64,000 nt of DNA from Rhodothermales bacterium (GTDB taxonomy: Bacteria > Bacteroidota > Rhodothermia > Rhodothermales > VXPQ01). Shown piece after piece: positions 45,731 through 55,623 of this stretch. Made by a program: the position numbers and the translations under genes. The stretch spans positions 2,204,965-2,268,964 of the forward strand of contig OX638295.1 of assembly GCA_951812345.1 (NCBI GenBank), given 5' to 3'. The notes below the pieces were generated by a model. The model saw nothing but the letters and a program-made list of their open reading frames with translations. It searched no databases and was not told the DNA's origin. Positions within the stretch are counted from its first letter, which is position 1, and the number at the start of each line of letters is the position of its first letter.

Positions 45731-46565
45731 TCACTTGACCAGCATCATGGTTCGCCCGACCACCCCGTTTACGGTATGCAACCGATAGGTGTACGCGCCA
45801 CTGGGCAGATTGCCCCCATCGAAACGCACTGCATGATTCCCTGCGGGCTCCACCGTATCGACAAGCACCGCCACCTCGTGGCCGAGCAAATCGTACACCG
45901 CGAGATGCACCTTACCTGACCGCGGCAATGGAGCCCAGCAAGGTGGCGGGGTTCTCGCCGTGATCTTGCGGATCGCCTCCTGATCCGCCGTCGCCCAACG
46001 CCACGTACAGATACCCGTCGGGGCCGAACACGACTTGCCCCCCATTATGATTGCTGTACGGCTGGGCTACTTCGAGAATGACCGTCTCGCTTCCCGGCAG
46101 CGCGCGATCGGGATCGTTCGGATCCACGCTGTAACGGGCCACCACGGTCCGCCGGGGATTGGACGCCGTATAATCCACGAAGAAATACCCGTTCGTGGCG
46201 AATGCGGGGTGAAATGCAAGACCCAGCAGCCCCTCTTCGTTGCCCTGGTCGCGGACCCGGCCTCTTATATCGAGAAAAACTTCGCTGGAGGCAGTACCGG
46301 AACTGGTATCGAAAACCTTGATGACCCCTGCCTGCTCGACCACGAAAATCCGGTCCGAGCCGTCCCCGGGCGTCTGAAAATCCACGGGACGGGTGAAACG
46401 GAGGTCCGGAAACGGCTCCTCAAGCTGTAGTCCGCCATGTCCCGTCAGCGACTCGACAACCTGATCTTGCCCGTGCACGGGCGCGGCAAGGAACAGCAGG
46501 AGAAGCAAACAGACCGATAGCCTGGAGCACAAAGCAGAAGAGCTGATCGGACTATGCGGAGGCAT
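45731..46565 (-). pseudogene. Broken paralogue of the PQQ sugar dehydrogenase, with a T9SS sorting domain
   Basis: From an ATG at 46565, a signal peptide (LSVCLLLLLFLAAPVHGQ, no lipobox cysteine) and the first about 215 residues of the propeller run in frame. They are nearly identical to the intact neighbour up to LLGSI, and a stop then follows (LLGSIAAVR). In another frame from about 45930 to 45731 a type IX sorting domain continues: SGKVHLAVYDLLGHEVAVLV, LPSGAYTYRLHTVNG, RTMMLVK. The simplest reading is deletion of the second half of the propeller plus a frame change. The original protein would have been secreted by T9SS rather than lipid-anchored. Confidence 0.85.
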
Positions 46566-46694
46566 TGGAGGAATCAGGACCATGCATGGACTGGACAACA
46601 GCATATACCCCGAATGTACGTAGAATTTCGGCAGCGGAGAATACGCTGTGGCCAAGGTGACAGAATGATCGGTTTTTGCTTTTTTGAGTAATTT

Positions 46695-46717
46695 ATCTCC
46701 TTCAGAGGAGATTTTTT
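46695..46717 (+). terminator. Hairpin with T-run, plus-strand orientation
   Basis: ATCTCC, loop TTCAGA, GGAGAT, then TTTTT on the plus strand. The 10 bp that follow run into the end of the oppositely oriented Gfo/Idh gene (stop at 46727). No plus-strand gene lies just before it, so it may block antisense reading or be bidirectional. Further T-runs flank it (46673-46685 and 46724-46730). Confidence 0.45.
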
Positions 46718-46726
46718 ATACCTTTT

Positions 46727-47830
46727 TTACTCAAATACCACCGTTCGGCCCGTACGGGCGGACTCGCGGGCGGCGTCGAGAATGCGCACCACGGTTACAT
46801 TGTTCTTTAGGGAAGAAAGGTCTGTGTCGGAAACCTGTACTTCGCCGCGCACCACGGCGGCCAGATAGCTGAATGCATCGTCGAGTGGAGCGGGTCTCTG
46901 TTCTAAAAGGCGCACTTGTTCCTCCGCGTCGCCCGCCTGCCGGATACGAAGCTCCGTACCGTGCGGGGCGAAAAGATACCCCGTTCGGCCGTAGACATGC
47001 ATATCCTTGCGGTTGAACGGCCAGTTCCAGGATGCCTGAATGATCGCCTGCGCATGCGGCCAGGTCAGCAGGATCGTCGCTTCGTCGTCCACGTCGGGAT
47101 AGATATCCGGCTTGATCTGTTGGGTTACGGCGGTCACCGTTTGTGGCGCTGCGCCATCCATCAGCCAAGTGGCGAGATTTGCCCCGTAACAACCGAAATC
47201 TATAAGCGCCCCGGCGCCGTTATACGCCGGATCGGTGAGCCATTCCAGAAATTCGTCGCTGACCCCGATCTCTGCGGGGCCCGGATGCCCGTCGCGGATG
47301 ACCATCTTCCGGATCGCGCCGAGTGCGCTGTCGGCGATCGCCTCCCGCGCAGCATACATGGAGGGATACCAGGTCGTCTCATAGTTGGTGATGAGATGAA
47401 TGGCATGCTGCTCGGCCAATGTGCGCATCCGCCGGGCGTCCTCAATCGCAAAAGCCAGCGGCTTCTCCACCATTACATGAATGCCCCGGGGAGCCGCCGC
47501 CTCCACCACCTCTATGTGCTCGGCAATGGAACCGAAAGCCGCAACAGCCTCCGGAACTGCCTCCTCGAGCATCTCTTCCATATCCTCGAAGAAAAGCGAC
47601 GGGGAAAGGTCGTATCGTTCGATGAAACGCTCCCGTAGTCCGGCATCCGGCTCATAGATGCCGACAACGTCGATATCGGACTTGCCGGGACGGTTGAATA
47701 TCCAGTTTACATGACCGTGCGTAAGACGAGCGATAGCAAGCCGAAGCGGGGCCTGTTCCTGGCCGTGCGAAGAAACAGGGAAAACGAGCGCCGTAAGTAC
47801 GACGCAAAGTGCGGAAGCGATGTATTTCAT
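46727..47830 (-). CDS. Exported Gfo/Idh/MocA family oxidoreductase
   Basis: 367 residues. The first 24 ([24 protein letters not shown]) form a signal peptide, so the enzyme is exported. The Rossmann part and the family motif [18 protein letters not shown] follow, with a C-terminal substrate domain ([18 protein letters not shown]). The Rossmann glycine motif is poor ([14 protein letters not shown]). Exported family members in Bacteroidota use a tightly bound NAD to modify sugars. The start overlaps the stop of the dioxygenase gene (ATGA), so the two are translationally coupled. The substrate is unknown. Confidence 0.88.
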   Translation of the reverse strand: MKYIASALCVVLTALVFPVSSHGQEQAPLRLAIARLTHGHVNWIFNRPGKSDIDVVGIYEPDAGLRERFIERYDLSPSLFFEDMEEMLEEAVPEAVAAFGSIAEHIEVVEAAAPRGIHVMVEKPLAFAIEDARRMRTLAEQHAIHLITNYETTWYPSMYAAREAIADSALGAIRKMVIRDGHPGPAEIGVSDEFLEWLTDPAYNGAGALIDFGCYGANLATWLMDGAAPQTVTAVTQQIKPDIYPDVDDEATILLTWPHAQAIIQASWNWPFNRKDMHVYGRTGYLFAPHGTELRIRQAGDAEEQVRLLEQRPAPLDDAFSYLAAVVRGEVQVSDTDLSSLKNNVTVVRILDAARESARTGRTVVFE

Positions 47831-48696
47831 GAATGAGCCGGATCGTACAGGAGCGGAAAGAATTGGCCATCCAGGGCTTTCCCTTTGCCAATGGTTGGGA
47901 CTCCGTCGAGGAGCGGCTCGTCGGTGGCCGAACGCACACCGTCCCGCACCACATTGATGACCATGGCGCGGCGCGGGCGGTCCGTCCGGTTCGCATGGGA
48001 ACCATGCACCATGAGGGGATGATGAAAGGCTGCCTCCCCGGCCTTGAGTTCTATCGAGACGGGGTTGAATGCTTCCTTTTGCTCCTCGGTCAGGACCTGA
48101 AAAATGGAATCCATGTCGTTCGCCAGCCCCGTGATCGGAAGCAGATTCCATTCGTGGCTCCCCGGAATGTAGCAGAGGCATCCGTTATCGACCGTGGCGT
48201 CGTCCAGCCCGATCCAGCAGGTGAGATGCGACAGGGGCTGTGTGCGGGTCCAGTACGAATAATCCTGATGCCATGCCACTACCCCGCCGTGCCGGGCGGG
48301 TTTGCAAAAAAGTTGATCGTGCCAGAACCGGACCGGACCGGCAAGAAGTTGCGCCGCCGGCGCCGTGAACGCCGGATTCCACAGGGCGTCATGAAAACCC
48401 GGACGAATCCGCCAGGCGCCCAGGGCATGAAACAATACGTTGTCCGGGTCGCCGGACTCGTTGGTATGGTACTCGTGCCAGAGTGCATGACCCTCGTGGT
48501 CCGGATCGAAAAACTCCTGCAATTCCGTGCGAAGCGCTTCGACCTGTTCGTCATTAAGAAGACGAATTCCGGACACATACCCTTTCTCGCGAAAAAAGGC
48601 GACCTGCTCGTCGGTCAGGCGGTGCGCCTCCGGGTCCATGCCGGAAAACAGGTCGCTTACGGCCGTATGCAGGCGAGACAGATCAGTGAACGACAT
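47827..48696 (-). CDS. Phytanoyl-CoA dioxygenase family protein
   Basis: A 289-residue Fe(II)/2-oxoglutarate oxygenase. The metal ligands are likely the H and D of AWHQDYSYW and the distal histidine of [19 protein letters not shown], whose arginine would bind 2-oxoglutarate. The ATG at 48696 is chosen ([13 protein letters not shown]). The longer frame includes repeat R4. It has no signal peptide, unlike its coupled partner. Enzymes of this family hydroxylate small metabolites. With the neighbours, a sugar- or cyclitol-derived substrate is plausible. Confidence 0.87.
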   Translation of the reverse strand: MSFTDLSRLHTAVSDLFSGMDPEAHRLTDEQVAFFREKGYVSGIRLLNDEQVEALRTELQEFFDPDHEGHALWHEYHTNESGDPDNVLFHALGAWRIRPGFHDALWNPAFTAPAAQLLAGPVRFWHDQLFCKPARHGGVVAWHQDYSYWTRTQPLSHLTCWIGLDDATVDNGCLCYIPGSHEWNLLPITGLANDMDSIFQVLTEEQKEAFNPVSIELKAGEAAFHHPLMVHGSHANRTDRPRRAMVINVVRDGVRSATDEPLLDGVPTIGKGKALDGQFFPLLYDPAHS

Positions 48697-48711
48697 GGCA
48701 AAAAACGTTAG

Positions 48712-48772
48712 GGATACTCTGATTAATACGGATGTCCAAGCGCTTCTTGATCTGCCCTGATCAATACTCAAC
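48712..48772. repeat. Dispersed intergenic repeat, copy R4
   Basis: GGATACTCTGATTAATACGG at the left, CCTGATCAATACTCAACG at the right. It sits between the tRNA-Glu 3' end and the dioxygenase gene. The motif ATCAGAGTATCC faces the dioxygenase and ends 15 bp before its ATG. Confidence 0.7.
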
Positions 48773-48778
48773 GTGACG

Positions 48779-48854
48779 TGGTACCGCGTACGGGATTTGA
48801 ACCCGTGTTACCGGCGTGAAAGGCCGGCGTCCTGGACCCCTAGACGAACGCGGC
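48779..48854 (-). tRNA. tRNA-Glu (anticodon TTC), CCA encoded
   Basis: A cloverleaf on the minus strand. The acceptor is GCCGCGT with ACGCGGT, beginning with a G-U pair. The anticodon arm is CCGGC-CTTTCAC-GCCGG, with TTC in the loop. The T arm contains GGGTTCAAATCCC. The 3' CCA is in the DNA (48781-48779). It follows tRNA-His by 14 bp and is probably co-transcribed with it. Confidence 0.95.
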
Positions 48855-48868
48855 ATGTACTTATGCGG

Positions 48869-48943
48869 GGTGACCGATGGGAATTGAACCCACGACCTCC
48901 AGGGCCACAACCTGGCGCTCTAACCGACTGAGCTACGGTCACC
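48869..48943 (-). tRNA. tRNA-His (anticodon GTG)
   Basis: A cloverleaf on the minus strand. The acceptor GTGACCG pairs with CGGTCAC. The extra G at position -1 (48943), typical of tRNA-His, faces discriminator C at 48869. The anticodon arm is CCAGG-TTGTGGC-CCTGG. The T arm contains GGGTTCAATTCCC. CCA is not encoded. It begins eight bases after the stop of the PorZ-like gene. Confidence 0.95.
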
Positions 48944-48950
48944 ATGTGTA

Positions 48951-51293
48951 TCAGCGAATCACGGCCAGTTTTCCGTAAGCCGTTCCTTCCCCGCCCTCGC
49001 CGACAGCAATGACAAGATACATACCCGACGGAACCATACGGTCGTGTATGTCCCGGCCATTCCATGTGGCCCGCCCCCCTCGCGTTTGCAAACGCGCCAC
49101 CACTTCACCGGTGAGCGTGACGACCCGCAATGCAGTAGCCTCTACGAGCCCCTCCATGAAAATCGACACGTCGGCATCCGACTCCATATAAATCGGGTTC
49201 GGATAAACCTTGATCTCCCCAACCTGTTCCACAGGGGCAATGGCGCCCCCTTCATAACTCATCAAACCCTGATCGGTGACCAGGTACACCCGGCCCGATA
49301 TCGGGTCGATGGAAATAACAAGCACAACGTCCGAAAAAAGAGGCGAATTACCGGTGGAAAACTGTTCAACCACCTCATAACCACCTTCGGCCTGCCGTAT
49401 GACCGTGACGCCCTCGTTTGTTGCCACCCATAATCGACCTGCCGGATCTACCGCCAGATCGTTCACGAAAATGCCGCTCAGCAGGTACGTCCCTTCTGTA
49501 CGATCGGCGAACTGCGGCCAAATGGGTATGGTATTGTCGTCCTCTGCCACGATGCCGTTGTTGATCACAAAGGAAAGCCCCTGATCCGTGCCTATCCAGA
49601 CAATACCGTCCCGGTCCTCCACAACCGAAGTCACTGTCGTACCCGGCAAGCCCTGCCCAGCAGCCCCCTCTTCATCGAAAAAACGACATACATCGTCATT
49701 AATGGTGGCAGGCGTTTCATTCACGTCCAGAACAAGCAGCCCAAGCACTCGCCTCAAATTCGCGAGATCAATTACGGTGATCCATTGCTGATCGAACGAA
49801 TCGATATAAATGCGATCAAAAGCTGCGCTGACCGTGGAGAATCTCCCGCACTGGATAGAGGGAATGGCCGTCCATACATCCCCATCGGGCTCGTAGACAT
49901 GCATCGGTGCGGGAGATGACGGATTCGTGACCCATATCCTGCCATCCTTATCGTTGGCAACACCACCCACAATGATGTAATTATCCGTACCGGTAGCCGG
50001 GAGTAAAGACGAATTATCGGAGTCCCAGGCGCGTATCGCTCCGGCAGCCGACACCTCCGCTAAACCATTCCCCGAAGAACCTATCCAGGCATGCCCGCGA
50101 GCATCCACATGCAAGCGATCATACGTCGTGAACAATTCCGGGAATAACCGGCGGACGTAATTTGTCCAGTTTCCATCCACGTCGAAGCGATAAAAGCCGC
50201 TCTCGTCCTCGCGAACACCAATGGCCCAGAGATTTCCGTCACCATCCACCTGCAAGCCCGAGAATTTGCCATCGCGTGGTCCGTCCGGATATATTTCGGC
50301 AAAAATGACCTCCGCACCCCGATCGGAAATCTCCGGCGGCGCCACCGCAATCAAACTGCCCTGGGTATCGCCGATCCATACGTTACCGTCCGGACCTGCG
50401 GTCAATGCCACCGGATTCTGGTACGTTTCCATGGATATCTTGCGGACCTGCTCTCCAGACACGACAAACGGAGTAAATCGCTCTACGCCCACCATCCGAT
50501 CCGAAAGAACCTCCAGGTCCATAATGCCCTGGGTGGCTACTCCGAGCGGAACATAGACGCCACTGTCCGACCGGCGCACCAGATCTTGTGTCGTCCCGGC
50601 ATATATCGTTCCCTCGAACCAGGCAATCGCGCGCAACTCCCGAACCGGAAGCCCCATCACCTCGACGGTCCATTCGGCGGGATCGCTCAGGTTGATGGAT
50701 TGCATGGATGCATACGCCACTCCTGCGTTCGTGGCCAGCCAGATGGATGGTTCACTATCCTTCCCCGGCGCAAAGGTCAGGTCAAACACTTCCGTACCCG
50801 CTGCAATCGAACCCAGCTTGCTGTACGTATCGCGCACTTCGTTCCGGGCCGGATCGAAAACAACGACGCCAAACGATGTCGCTGCAAACACGGAATCCCC
50901 ACGCACCGCAATCTTGTTGATCTGCCGCGATGGAAATTGTTCAGCGCGGGCAATGTCGAAATACGTTTTTACGATGCCTGTCGCCGGATCGAGTCGATCC
51001 AGGACACCGTCCTGATATCCAATCCAAATAACATCGTTAAGGGGGTCCACGGTGATGGCCCGTACCTCCACGCCATAAAGACCTTCACTGGGAGTATACG
51101 TGGAAAACGCTCCGGGCCCGATTTCATAACGGAATACGCCCCCGGTCGTGGCAGCCCACACCGCATCGCCATGCGCCGCCACGTCAGTAACCTGCCGAAA
51201 AGAGGTGTGCGCCTGCCAGCGGTGATCCTGTGCAGCCACAGAACCTGCACTGGCCAGAAATGCTGCAATGCAAAAGGAGAAAAAGCAACGCAT
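48951..51293 (-). CDS. PorZ-like two-propeller protein with T9SS sorting domain
   Basis: 780 residues. A signal peptide ([22 protein letters not shown]) is followed by many propeller repeats with the recurring form [14 protein letters not shown] or [14 protein letters not shown]. These build two seven-bladed propellers like those of PorZ and hybrid sensor regulators. The final about 80 residues ([20 protein letters not shown] to AYGKLAVIR) are a type IX C-terminal sorting domain. PorZ belongs to the attachment complex that joins A-LPS to secreted cargo. The ATG at 51293 is chosen. The PorU partner is not in the window. Confidence 0.85.
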   Translation of the reverse strand: MRCFFSFCIAAFLASAGSVAAQDHRWQAHTSFRQVTDVAAHGDAVWAATTGGVFRYEIGPGAFSTYTPSEGLYGVEVRAITVDPLNDVIWIGYQDGVLDRLDPATGIVKTYFDIARAEQFPSRQINKIAVRGDSVFAATSFGVVVFDPARNEVRDTYSKLGSIAAGTEVFDLTFAPGKDSEPSIWLATNAGVAYASMQSINLSDPAEWTVEVMGLPVRELRAIAWFEGTIYAGTTQDLVRRSDSGVYVPLGVATQGIMDLEVLSDRMVGVERFTPFVVSGEQVRKISMETYQNPVALTAGPDGNVWIGDTQGSLIAVAPPEISDRGAEVIFAEIYPDGPRDGKFSGLQVDGDGNLWAIGVREDESGFYRFDVDGNWTNYVRRLFPELFTTYDRLHVDARGHAWIGSSGNGLAEVSAAGAIRAWDSDNSSLLPATGTDNYIIVGGVANDKDGRIWVTNPSSPAPMHVYEPDGDVWTAIPSIQCGRFSTVSAAFDRIYIDSFDQQWITVIDLANLRRVLGLLVLDVNETPATINDDVCRFFDEEGAAGQGLPGTTVTSVVEDRDGIVWIGTDQGLSFVINNGIVAEDDNTIPIWPQFADRTEGTYLLSGIFVNDLAVDPAGRLWVATNEGVTVIRQAEGGYEVVEQFSTGNSPLFSDVVLVISIDPISGRVYLVTDQGLMSYEGGAIAPVEQVGEIKVYPNPIYMESDADVSIFMEGLVEATALRVVTLTGEVVARLQTRGGRATWNGRDIHDRMVPSGMYLVIAVGEGGEGTAYGKLAVIR

Positions 51294-51394
51294 GTCGAAC
51301 TGCCGAATGGGAAACAGGAAACCGAACAGGACGCACCGCCGCACGAAAAGCCAGCCTGTTTTAACGCAATAGTCGGTAAAATGGCGGCGCAAGG

Positions 51395-51868
51395 TCATTG
51401 CCGCTCGATTTTGCGTAACAGGTTGACCATTTCAATCGCCGCAACGGCAGCGTCGGTACCCTTGTTTCCCTTTTTTCCTCCAGATCGTGCAAGCGCCTGT
51501 TCGGCCGTGTCCGTCGTGAGCACACCGAAAATAATCGGCAAACCCATGTCGAGGGCGGTTCGCGCCGTGCCATCCGAAGCCGCATGACATACGGCGTCAA
51601 AATGGGGCGTTTCACCGCGAATGACGGCCCCTATACAAATAATCGCATCATACGATCCGGTTCCTGCCAATTTGCGGGCAACGAGTGGAATCTCTACGGC
51701 CCCGGGGCACCACGCTACGGTAGTCTGATCCAGATCCACCCCGTGGGCTTCAAGCGCCTCGAGGGCTCCCGCGAGCAGGCGTTCCGTAACCGGCTCGTTG
51801 AAACGGCTGACGACCACACCGAAGCGGGCGTCCCCCGCATCATGCGAACCTGTAAGTATTTCGGGCAC
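51395..51868 (-). CDS. ribH: 6,7-dimethyl-8-ribityllumazine synthase
   Basis: 157 residues, starting at a GTG. It is the penultimate enzyme of riboflavin synthesis. The conserved blocks are present: VVVSRFNEPVTERLL, PGAVEIPLVARKL, IGAVIRGETPHFDAVCHA, IFGVLTTDTAEQALARSG and GTDAAVAAIEM. The catalytic histidine is the one in TPHFD. The riboflavin genes ribA/B/D/E are elsewhere. The 81-bp gap to the PHP gene contains nothing notable, and I see no FMN riboswitch. Confidence 0.96.
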   Translation of the reverse strand: MPEILTGSHDAGDARFGVVVSRFNEPVTERLLAGALEALEAHGVDLDQTTVAWCPGAVEIPLVARKLAGTGSYDAIICIGAVIRGETPHFDAVCHAASDGTARTALDMGLPIIFGVLTTDTAEQALARSGGKKGNKGTDAAVAAIEMVNLLRKIERQ

Positions 51869-51949
51869 GGCTTTTCTCCAAAAAGAAAATGTCAGAAACG
51901 GTTGCAGGCAGGCGCGCTGCGATCGTCATGCTGCATGGCAAGGGGAAGA

Positions 51950-52765
51950 TTACGCCGCCATCCGGCGCATCGACTCCAATTGATCGTACGGAACGCTATA
52001 TCGAACCAGATTCCGTGCTTCGTCCTGGCGCAGTCCATGATAATCCGATCCTCCTGTCCGGATCAGCCCAAGCTTTTCGGCAAGTTCTTCATACTCGAAT
52101 GTCATGACGCGCGTATGGCTCGGATGCACGGTCTCGATCCCGTCCAGTCCGAGTTCCACGAGCCTGTTGATCGTATCGACGCGTATGCCCAGCCCCGGAT
52201 GGGCGAGGACGGCTACCCCGCCTGCGGCGTGCAGCAGGGCAATGCCATCCCGGGCCGTGAACGGCGGCTTCGGCACATACGCCGGGCCGTCGTCATGTAA
52301 ATAACGTCTGAACGCCTCCCTGTACGATGTCACATAGCCTGCGTCCGCAAGCGCCTGCGCCACGTGAGGACGCCCCACCGATCCATTGCCCGCCCGATTC
52401 AATACGTCCGCCGCATCGAGGGGTACACCCAATGCGTTCAGGCGATCGAGGATCGCAAACATGCGATCCTTCCGCTGCCCCTGCAACGTTGCGAGTTGCT
52501 CGTTCAGCCGATCGTTCGCCGGATCGAAACAATACCCCAGCACATGTATCTTCATACGACCCATGCTGACGCTGAGTTCAACGCCGGAAATCAATTCGAT
52601 CCCCAGTCGATCTGCCACGGGCCAGGCTTCCTGCAACGCCGCGATCGTGTCGTGATCCGTAATAGCCAGGCCGTGCAAACCGCATGCATGCAGCTTGCGG
52701 ACCAGTTCGGCGGGGGTGCATGTCCCGTCGGAACAGGTGGTATGCGTATGCAAATCGACCTTCAT
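51950..52765 (-). CDS. PHP-domain phosphoesterase (TrpH/RNase AM-like)
   Basis: A 271-residue metal-dependent phosphoesterase. The metal ligands appear as VDLHTHTTCSDG, AITDHDTI, GVELS, LAHPG and GGSDYHG. In E. coli the homologue YciV/TrpH trims RNA 5' ends or hydrolyses 3',5'-nucleotide bisphosphates. It has no signal peptide or extra domain. It lies upstream of ribH on the same strand, with repeat R5 about 20 bp before its ATG. Confidence 0.9.
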   Translation of the reverse strand: MKVDLHTHTTCSDGTCTPAELVRKLHACGLHGLAITDHDTIAALQEAWPVADRLGIELISGVELSVSMGRMKIHVLGYCFDPANDRLNEQLATLQGQRKDRMFAILDRLNALGVPLDAADVLNRAGNGSVGRPHVAQALADAGYVTSYREAFRRYLHDDGPAYVPKPPFTARDGIALLHAAGGVAVLAHPGLGIRVDTINRLVELGLDGIETVHPSHTRVMTFEYEELAEKLGLIRTGGSDYHGLRQDEARNLVRYSVPYDQLESMRRMAA

Positions 52766-52785
52766 GGCTCGAAAGCGAGAAGTAA

Positions 52786-52868
52786 AGGATGTTCTGATTA
52801 AGTCCGCAAAGATTCAGAGGCTGACTGGCGTGCGCTGGCAAGGAATGACGAAGCGATGTGGCAGGCCA
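52786..52868. repeat. Dispersed intergenic repeat, copy R5
   Basis: AGGATGTTCTGATTAAGTCC, then GATTCAGAGG and GCGCTGGCAAGGAATGACG followed by AAGCGATGTGGCAGGCC. It matches the left half of R7 almost base for base. The motif AATCAGAACATCC faces the PHP gene and ends about 20 bp before its start. The rest of the spacer to the M48 gene (52869-53000) shows nothing clear. Confidence 0.85.
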
Positions 52869-53000
52869 AGTCCCGGCCAGGGCTTGAGTCGCCCGCGGCG
52901 CCGCTCGGTTCTACCCGAACGCCCGGCAATGTTCCGATTGCAAGAGGTCAAGCCGCGGCCGGATTGACCCATGGCGCACCGGACAGTATCTTGACTCATC

Positions 53001-53846
53001 ATGGAACGCAAGCCGACCTATTATCAGATTCCCCAGAGTCACGATACAGACCTTCGGCGCATGTATCGCTGGCTGCTTATCTTTTTTTCGTGCGTCTTTA
53101 TTGTGGGGCTGGCCCTGATTCTAAACGCGCATCGTCTTGCGCCCTACTTGCCGTTTTCGGTAGAACAGCGATTCGTAAAGCCCTACGAAACCATGATGGA
53201 CTGGAACCAGGTGGGCGACGAAGAGATCGAAGCGTATCTTCAGAATCTGGCGGAAAAACTGGCCGATTCGATGGAACTCCCGGAAGCCATCACGCTTTCG
53301 GTGCACTACCTGAATATGAAAGAATCCAATGCTTTCGCAACGCTTGGCGGGCATATCTTTGTCACCCGGGATCTGCTGCTCGATATGCCGGATGAGAACA
53401 GCGTCTCCATGGTGCTTGCACACGAGATTTCACACATTAAAAATAGAGACCCTGTGGCTTCAATGGGACGTGGCCTTCTCCTGGAACTGATCTTGGGAAA
53501 TTTGCTTGGAAATGCCCAATCCATAGAAAGTTTGTATTCGTTTGGTATGCAAATGGGCTTGTCGAGTTACAGTCGTCAGCAAGAAAAACGCTCCGATCTG
53601 GATGCGCTGGAAGGCCTGTACAAACACTATGGCCATGTGGGCGGATACGATGTGTTCTTTGCAAAAATGTTAACCCTCGAGAAAGAAGGTATAAAAACTC
53701 CGGGGCTGCAGACGCATCCGGATCTGGATCAACGCCTGGAGTATATGGCATCGGTAGTCTCCAGCGAGGCCTACCCGATTGCATCGAGGCAGCCATTCCC
53801 CGAGCAGATAGAAAAAAAGATCCGAGAAGCCCGCGGGGAGGATTGA
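53001..53846 (+). CDS. M48 family metallopeptidase
   Basis: A 281-residue zinc protease anchored by one N-terminal helix (WLLIFFSCVFIVGLALIL). The zinc site is HEISH at residues 141-145, with the third ligand Glu195 in QQEKRSDLDAL. It resembles HtpX/YcaL/BepA-type quality-control proteases and probably faces the periplasm. It has no TPR region, which distinguishes it from BepA. Gene and surroundings have somewhat lower GC than the rest. Confidence 0.92.
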   Translation: MERKPTYYQIPQSHDTDLRRMYRWLLIFFSCVFIVGLALILNAHRLAPYLPFSVEQRFVKPYETMMDWNQVGDEEIEAYLQNLAEKLADSMELPEAITLSVHYLNMKESNAFATLGGHIFVTRDLLLDMPDENSVSMVLAHEISHIKNRDPVASMGRGLLLELILGNLLGNAQSIESLYSFGMQMGLSSYSRQQEKRSDLDALEGLYKHYGHVGGYDVFFAKMLTLEKEGIKTPGLQTHPDLDQRLEYMASVVSSEAYPIASRQPFPEQIEKKIREARGED

Positions 53847-53889
53847 CCCACCGCACTGCGGGCGGTCACAATGCGGATTGTTGTCCCAT

Positions 53890-54114
53890 TCAGGTCATTT
53901 TAATCCATGCGCCTTCCGCATCGGAAAACTTCCCGCAGACAATCAGGATGAAATCGATCAGCGTCCAGATACCCAGTCCGCCAAGCGTAAAAAGCATCAA
54001 GAGACCGGTACCGACCTTGCCCACGTAAAAACGATGAACTCCAAACGAGCCCAGGAAGAAGCAGAACAAAACTGTGGGTACAAAGCCCCTTTCACTGATA
54101 TCGAAGTCGTTCAT
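53890..54114 (-). CDS. TM2 domain protein
   Basis: A 74-residue membrane protein with two helices. The TM2 pattern is seen as [43 protein letters not shown], including the aromatic HRFYVGK loop and the final aspartate. Its function is unknown. It lies five bases after a second TM2-like gene on the same strand. Confidence 0.88.
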   Translation of the reverse strand: MNDFDISERGFVPTVLFCFFLGSFGVHRFYVGKVGTGLLMLFTLGGLGIWTLIDFILIVCGKFSDAEGAWIKMT

Positions 54115-54119
54115 AGGTT

Positions 54120-54413
54120 CTACGTGAGTTTTTGTCCAGGATAACAGACGACCTTGCCACTTCCATCTTTATAGGAACCGGAAATTAGCAATATGGTGAT
54201 AATGAACGTGTGAATTACGTCCACCGCCAGGAACGGAATCGCCCATGCAATTTGCCCGGTAAAGTAAAAATAAATAGTGGCTACCAACAGACCGAAATCG
54301 AAGGCGCCATGAATGAAGCGCCCCAGATAAAAGTGATGTATGCCGGCCAGCCCGAAAATACCTGAGAGGCAGACCGCCACCACATAACTTTTGTCGGAAG
54401 GCTCTTTGATCAT
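54120..54413 (-). CDS. Second TM2-like membrane protein
   Basis: 97 residues with three hydrophobic stretches. [27 protein letters not shown] matches the TM2 loop (HHFYLGR), and [13 protein letters not shown] replaces the usual end. The ATG overlaps the stop of the small upstream frame by four bases. It probably forms an operon with the neighbouring TM2 gene. Confidence 0.82.
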   Translation of the reverse strand: MIKEPSDKSYVVAVCLSGIFGLAGIHHFYLGRFIHGAFDFGLLVATIYFYFTGQIAWAIPFLAVDVIHTFIITILLISGSYKDGSGKVVCYPGQKLT

Positions 54414-54643
54414 AGCCGTTGGTAAAAACGTTCGATTTCAGTATACGGACGTATGGTACAAAAGATACTGTTGCCCTCCAAATCACAGGGAACTGTCTTC
54501 TTGATGCCGCCCCCGCCGTCGCCTCGGCGGAATCTTGCAGGGCTTGCGCGGACATGAACCTGTCCCTGTCGAATTTCGGGTGTACGTGCATCTACTTTGA
54601 CCCGACAATCCTCCTCCTGCCCATCATACAGGTGCGTGCTCAC
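54410..54643 (-). CDS. Possible small protein upstream of the TM2 genes
   Basis: A 77-residue frame from a GTG, ending [15 protein letters not shown]. The only support is its ATGA overlap with the TM2 gene and the sensible, non-repetitive C-terminal half. The N-terminal half is Arg/Gly-rich and may be untranslated. No family is recognised. It is divergent from the Tm-1-type genes. Confidence 0.35.
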   Translation of the reverse strand: MSTHLYDGQEEDCRVKVDARTPEIRQGQVHVRASPARFRRGDGGGGIKKTVPCDLEGNSIFCTIRPYTEIERFYQRL

Positions 54644-54732
54644 ATCGTTTGCGGGTCTTCATGGTCGGAAGGATCCTTCCGGCCATGCGCATGGTTTAGC
54701 TGCGATGCCCGTATCCTGTGAATCCACGACCC

Positions 54733-55602
54733 ATGATCACTCGTCGCATTACCACAGAAGACATTCTCGCCGGCCTGCAAGCCAAGGTGGCGCAGCGCAT
54801 TCCCGTAATGATCGCCAGTGCGGGCAGCGGCCTGGTCGCTAAACTGCTGGAATCCGCTGGCGTCGATTGTATCAATACGTTTTCCGGGGCGCGATTGCGG
54901 GCCAACGGCATGGGCACCATGTCGATGATGTGGCCCATCCTCGACTCGAACAAACAAACGCTGGACTATACCCGGGAAGACATCATGCCCGCGCTGCAAG
55001 GCAATGCGTTCGTCTGCGCCTGCCTGAATGCGAACGATCCTCTCAAGGATATGCGGATGGTGTTACACGACTGCAAGGCCATGGGCGTACAGTCGGTTTC
55101 GAATATCGGCCCCTCCATCAGCTATGTGGATCACGACAGCGAGATATACCGGGTAATGACCAGCGCCGGTATCACCTATCGGAATGAAATCGAGATGCTG
55201 AAACTGGCCAGAGAAGAAATGAACATGGTGGCGATCGGTTTGGCGTTTACCATGGAAGATGCGCTTGCCATGTGCGAGCAGGCCAGACCGCATATTTTCT
55301 GTTATCATGCGGGCACGACGAAAGGGGGGATCAAGGGATACGACAGCGGATTGACCATCGAAGAGACGGCCGAACAAACCGAAGAAGCCTATCAGGCTGT
55401 GCGCAAGGTGCACCCCGAGGTCATCCTCGTTGCGCACGGCGCCGCCATGGAAAATCCGGTCGATGCGCAATACATGCTGGACCACACGTCCGGACACGGT
55501 TTCTGGACCGGCTCTTCCACGGAACGCCTCCCCATAGAACGCGCCGTATCGGCGGCGGCACAGGAATTTGCCGCCCTGCGCTTCAGTAACCCTGTCAGGT
55601 AA
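54733..55602 (+). CDS. Phosphoenolpyruvate hydrolase-like TIM-barrel protein (Tm-1 C-terminal type)
   Basis: 289 residues from the ATG at 54733. A GTG at 54718 is an alternative. It matches the TIM-barrel family attached to the C-terminus of plant Tm-1 proteins and often called PEP hydrolase-like: IPVMIASAGSGLVAKLLESAGVDCI, FSGARLRANGMGTMSMMWPI, VQSVSNIGPSISYVDHD, CYHAGTTKGGIKGYDSG, VAHGAAMENPVDAQYML. The reaction is not established. It lies 21 bp before the partner gene, so both are surely co-transcribed. Confidence 0.85.
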   Translation: MITRRITTEDILAGLQAKVAQRIPVMIASAGSGLVAKLLESAGVDCINTFSGARLRANGMGTMSMMWPILDSNKQTLDYTREDIMPALQGNAFVCACLNANDPLKDMRMVLHDCKAMGVQSVSNIGPSISYVDHDSEIYRVMTSAGITYRNEIEMLKLAREEMNMVAIGLAFTMEDALAMCEQARPHIFCYHAGTTKGGIKGYDSGLTIEETAEQTEEAYQAVRKVHPEVILVAHGAAMENPVDAQYMLDHTSGHGFWTGSSTERLPIERAVSAAAQEFAALRFSNPVR

Positions 55603-55623
55603 TCCCCAGCAAGCCACACGATC

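Noticed and set aside
48779-48943. The tRNA pair as an integration site of a genomic island
   Set aside because: No integrase, no direct duplication of a tRNA end, and neighbours are ordinary chromosomal genes. Only a short repeat copy lies beside tRNA-Glu.
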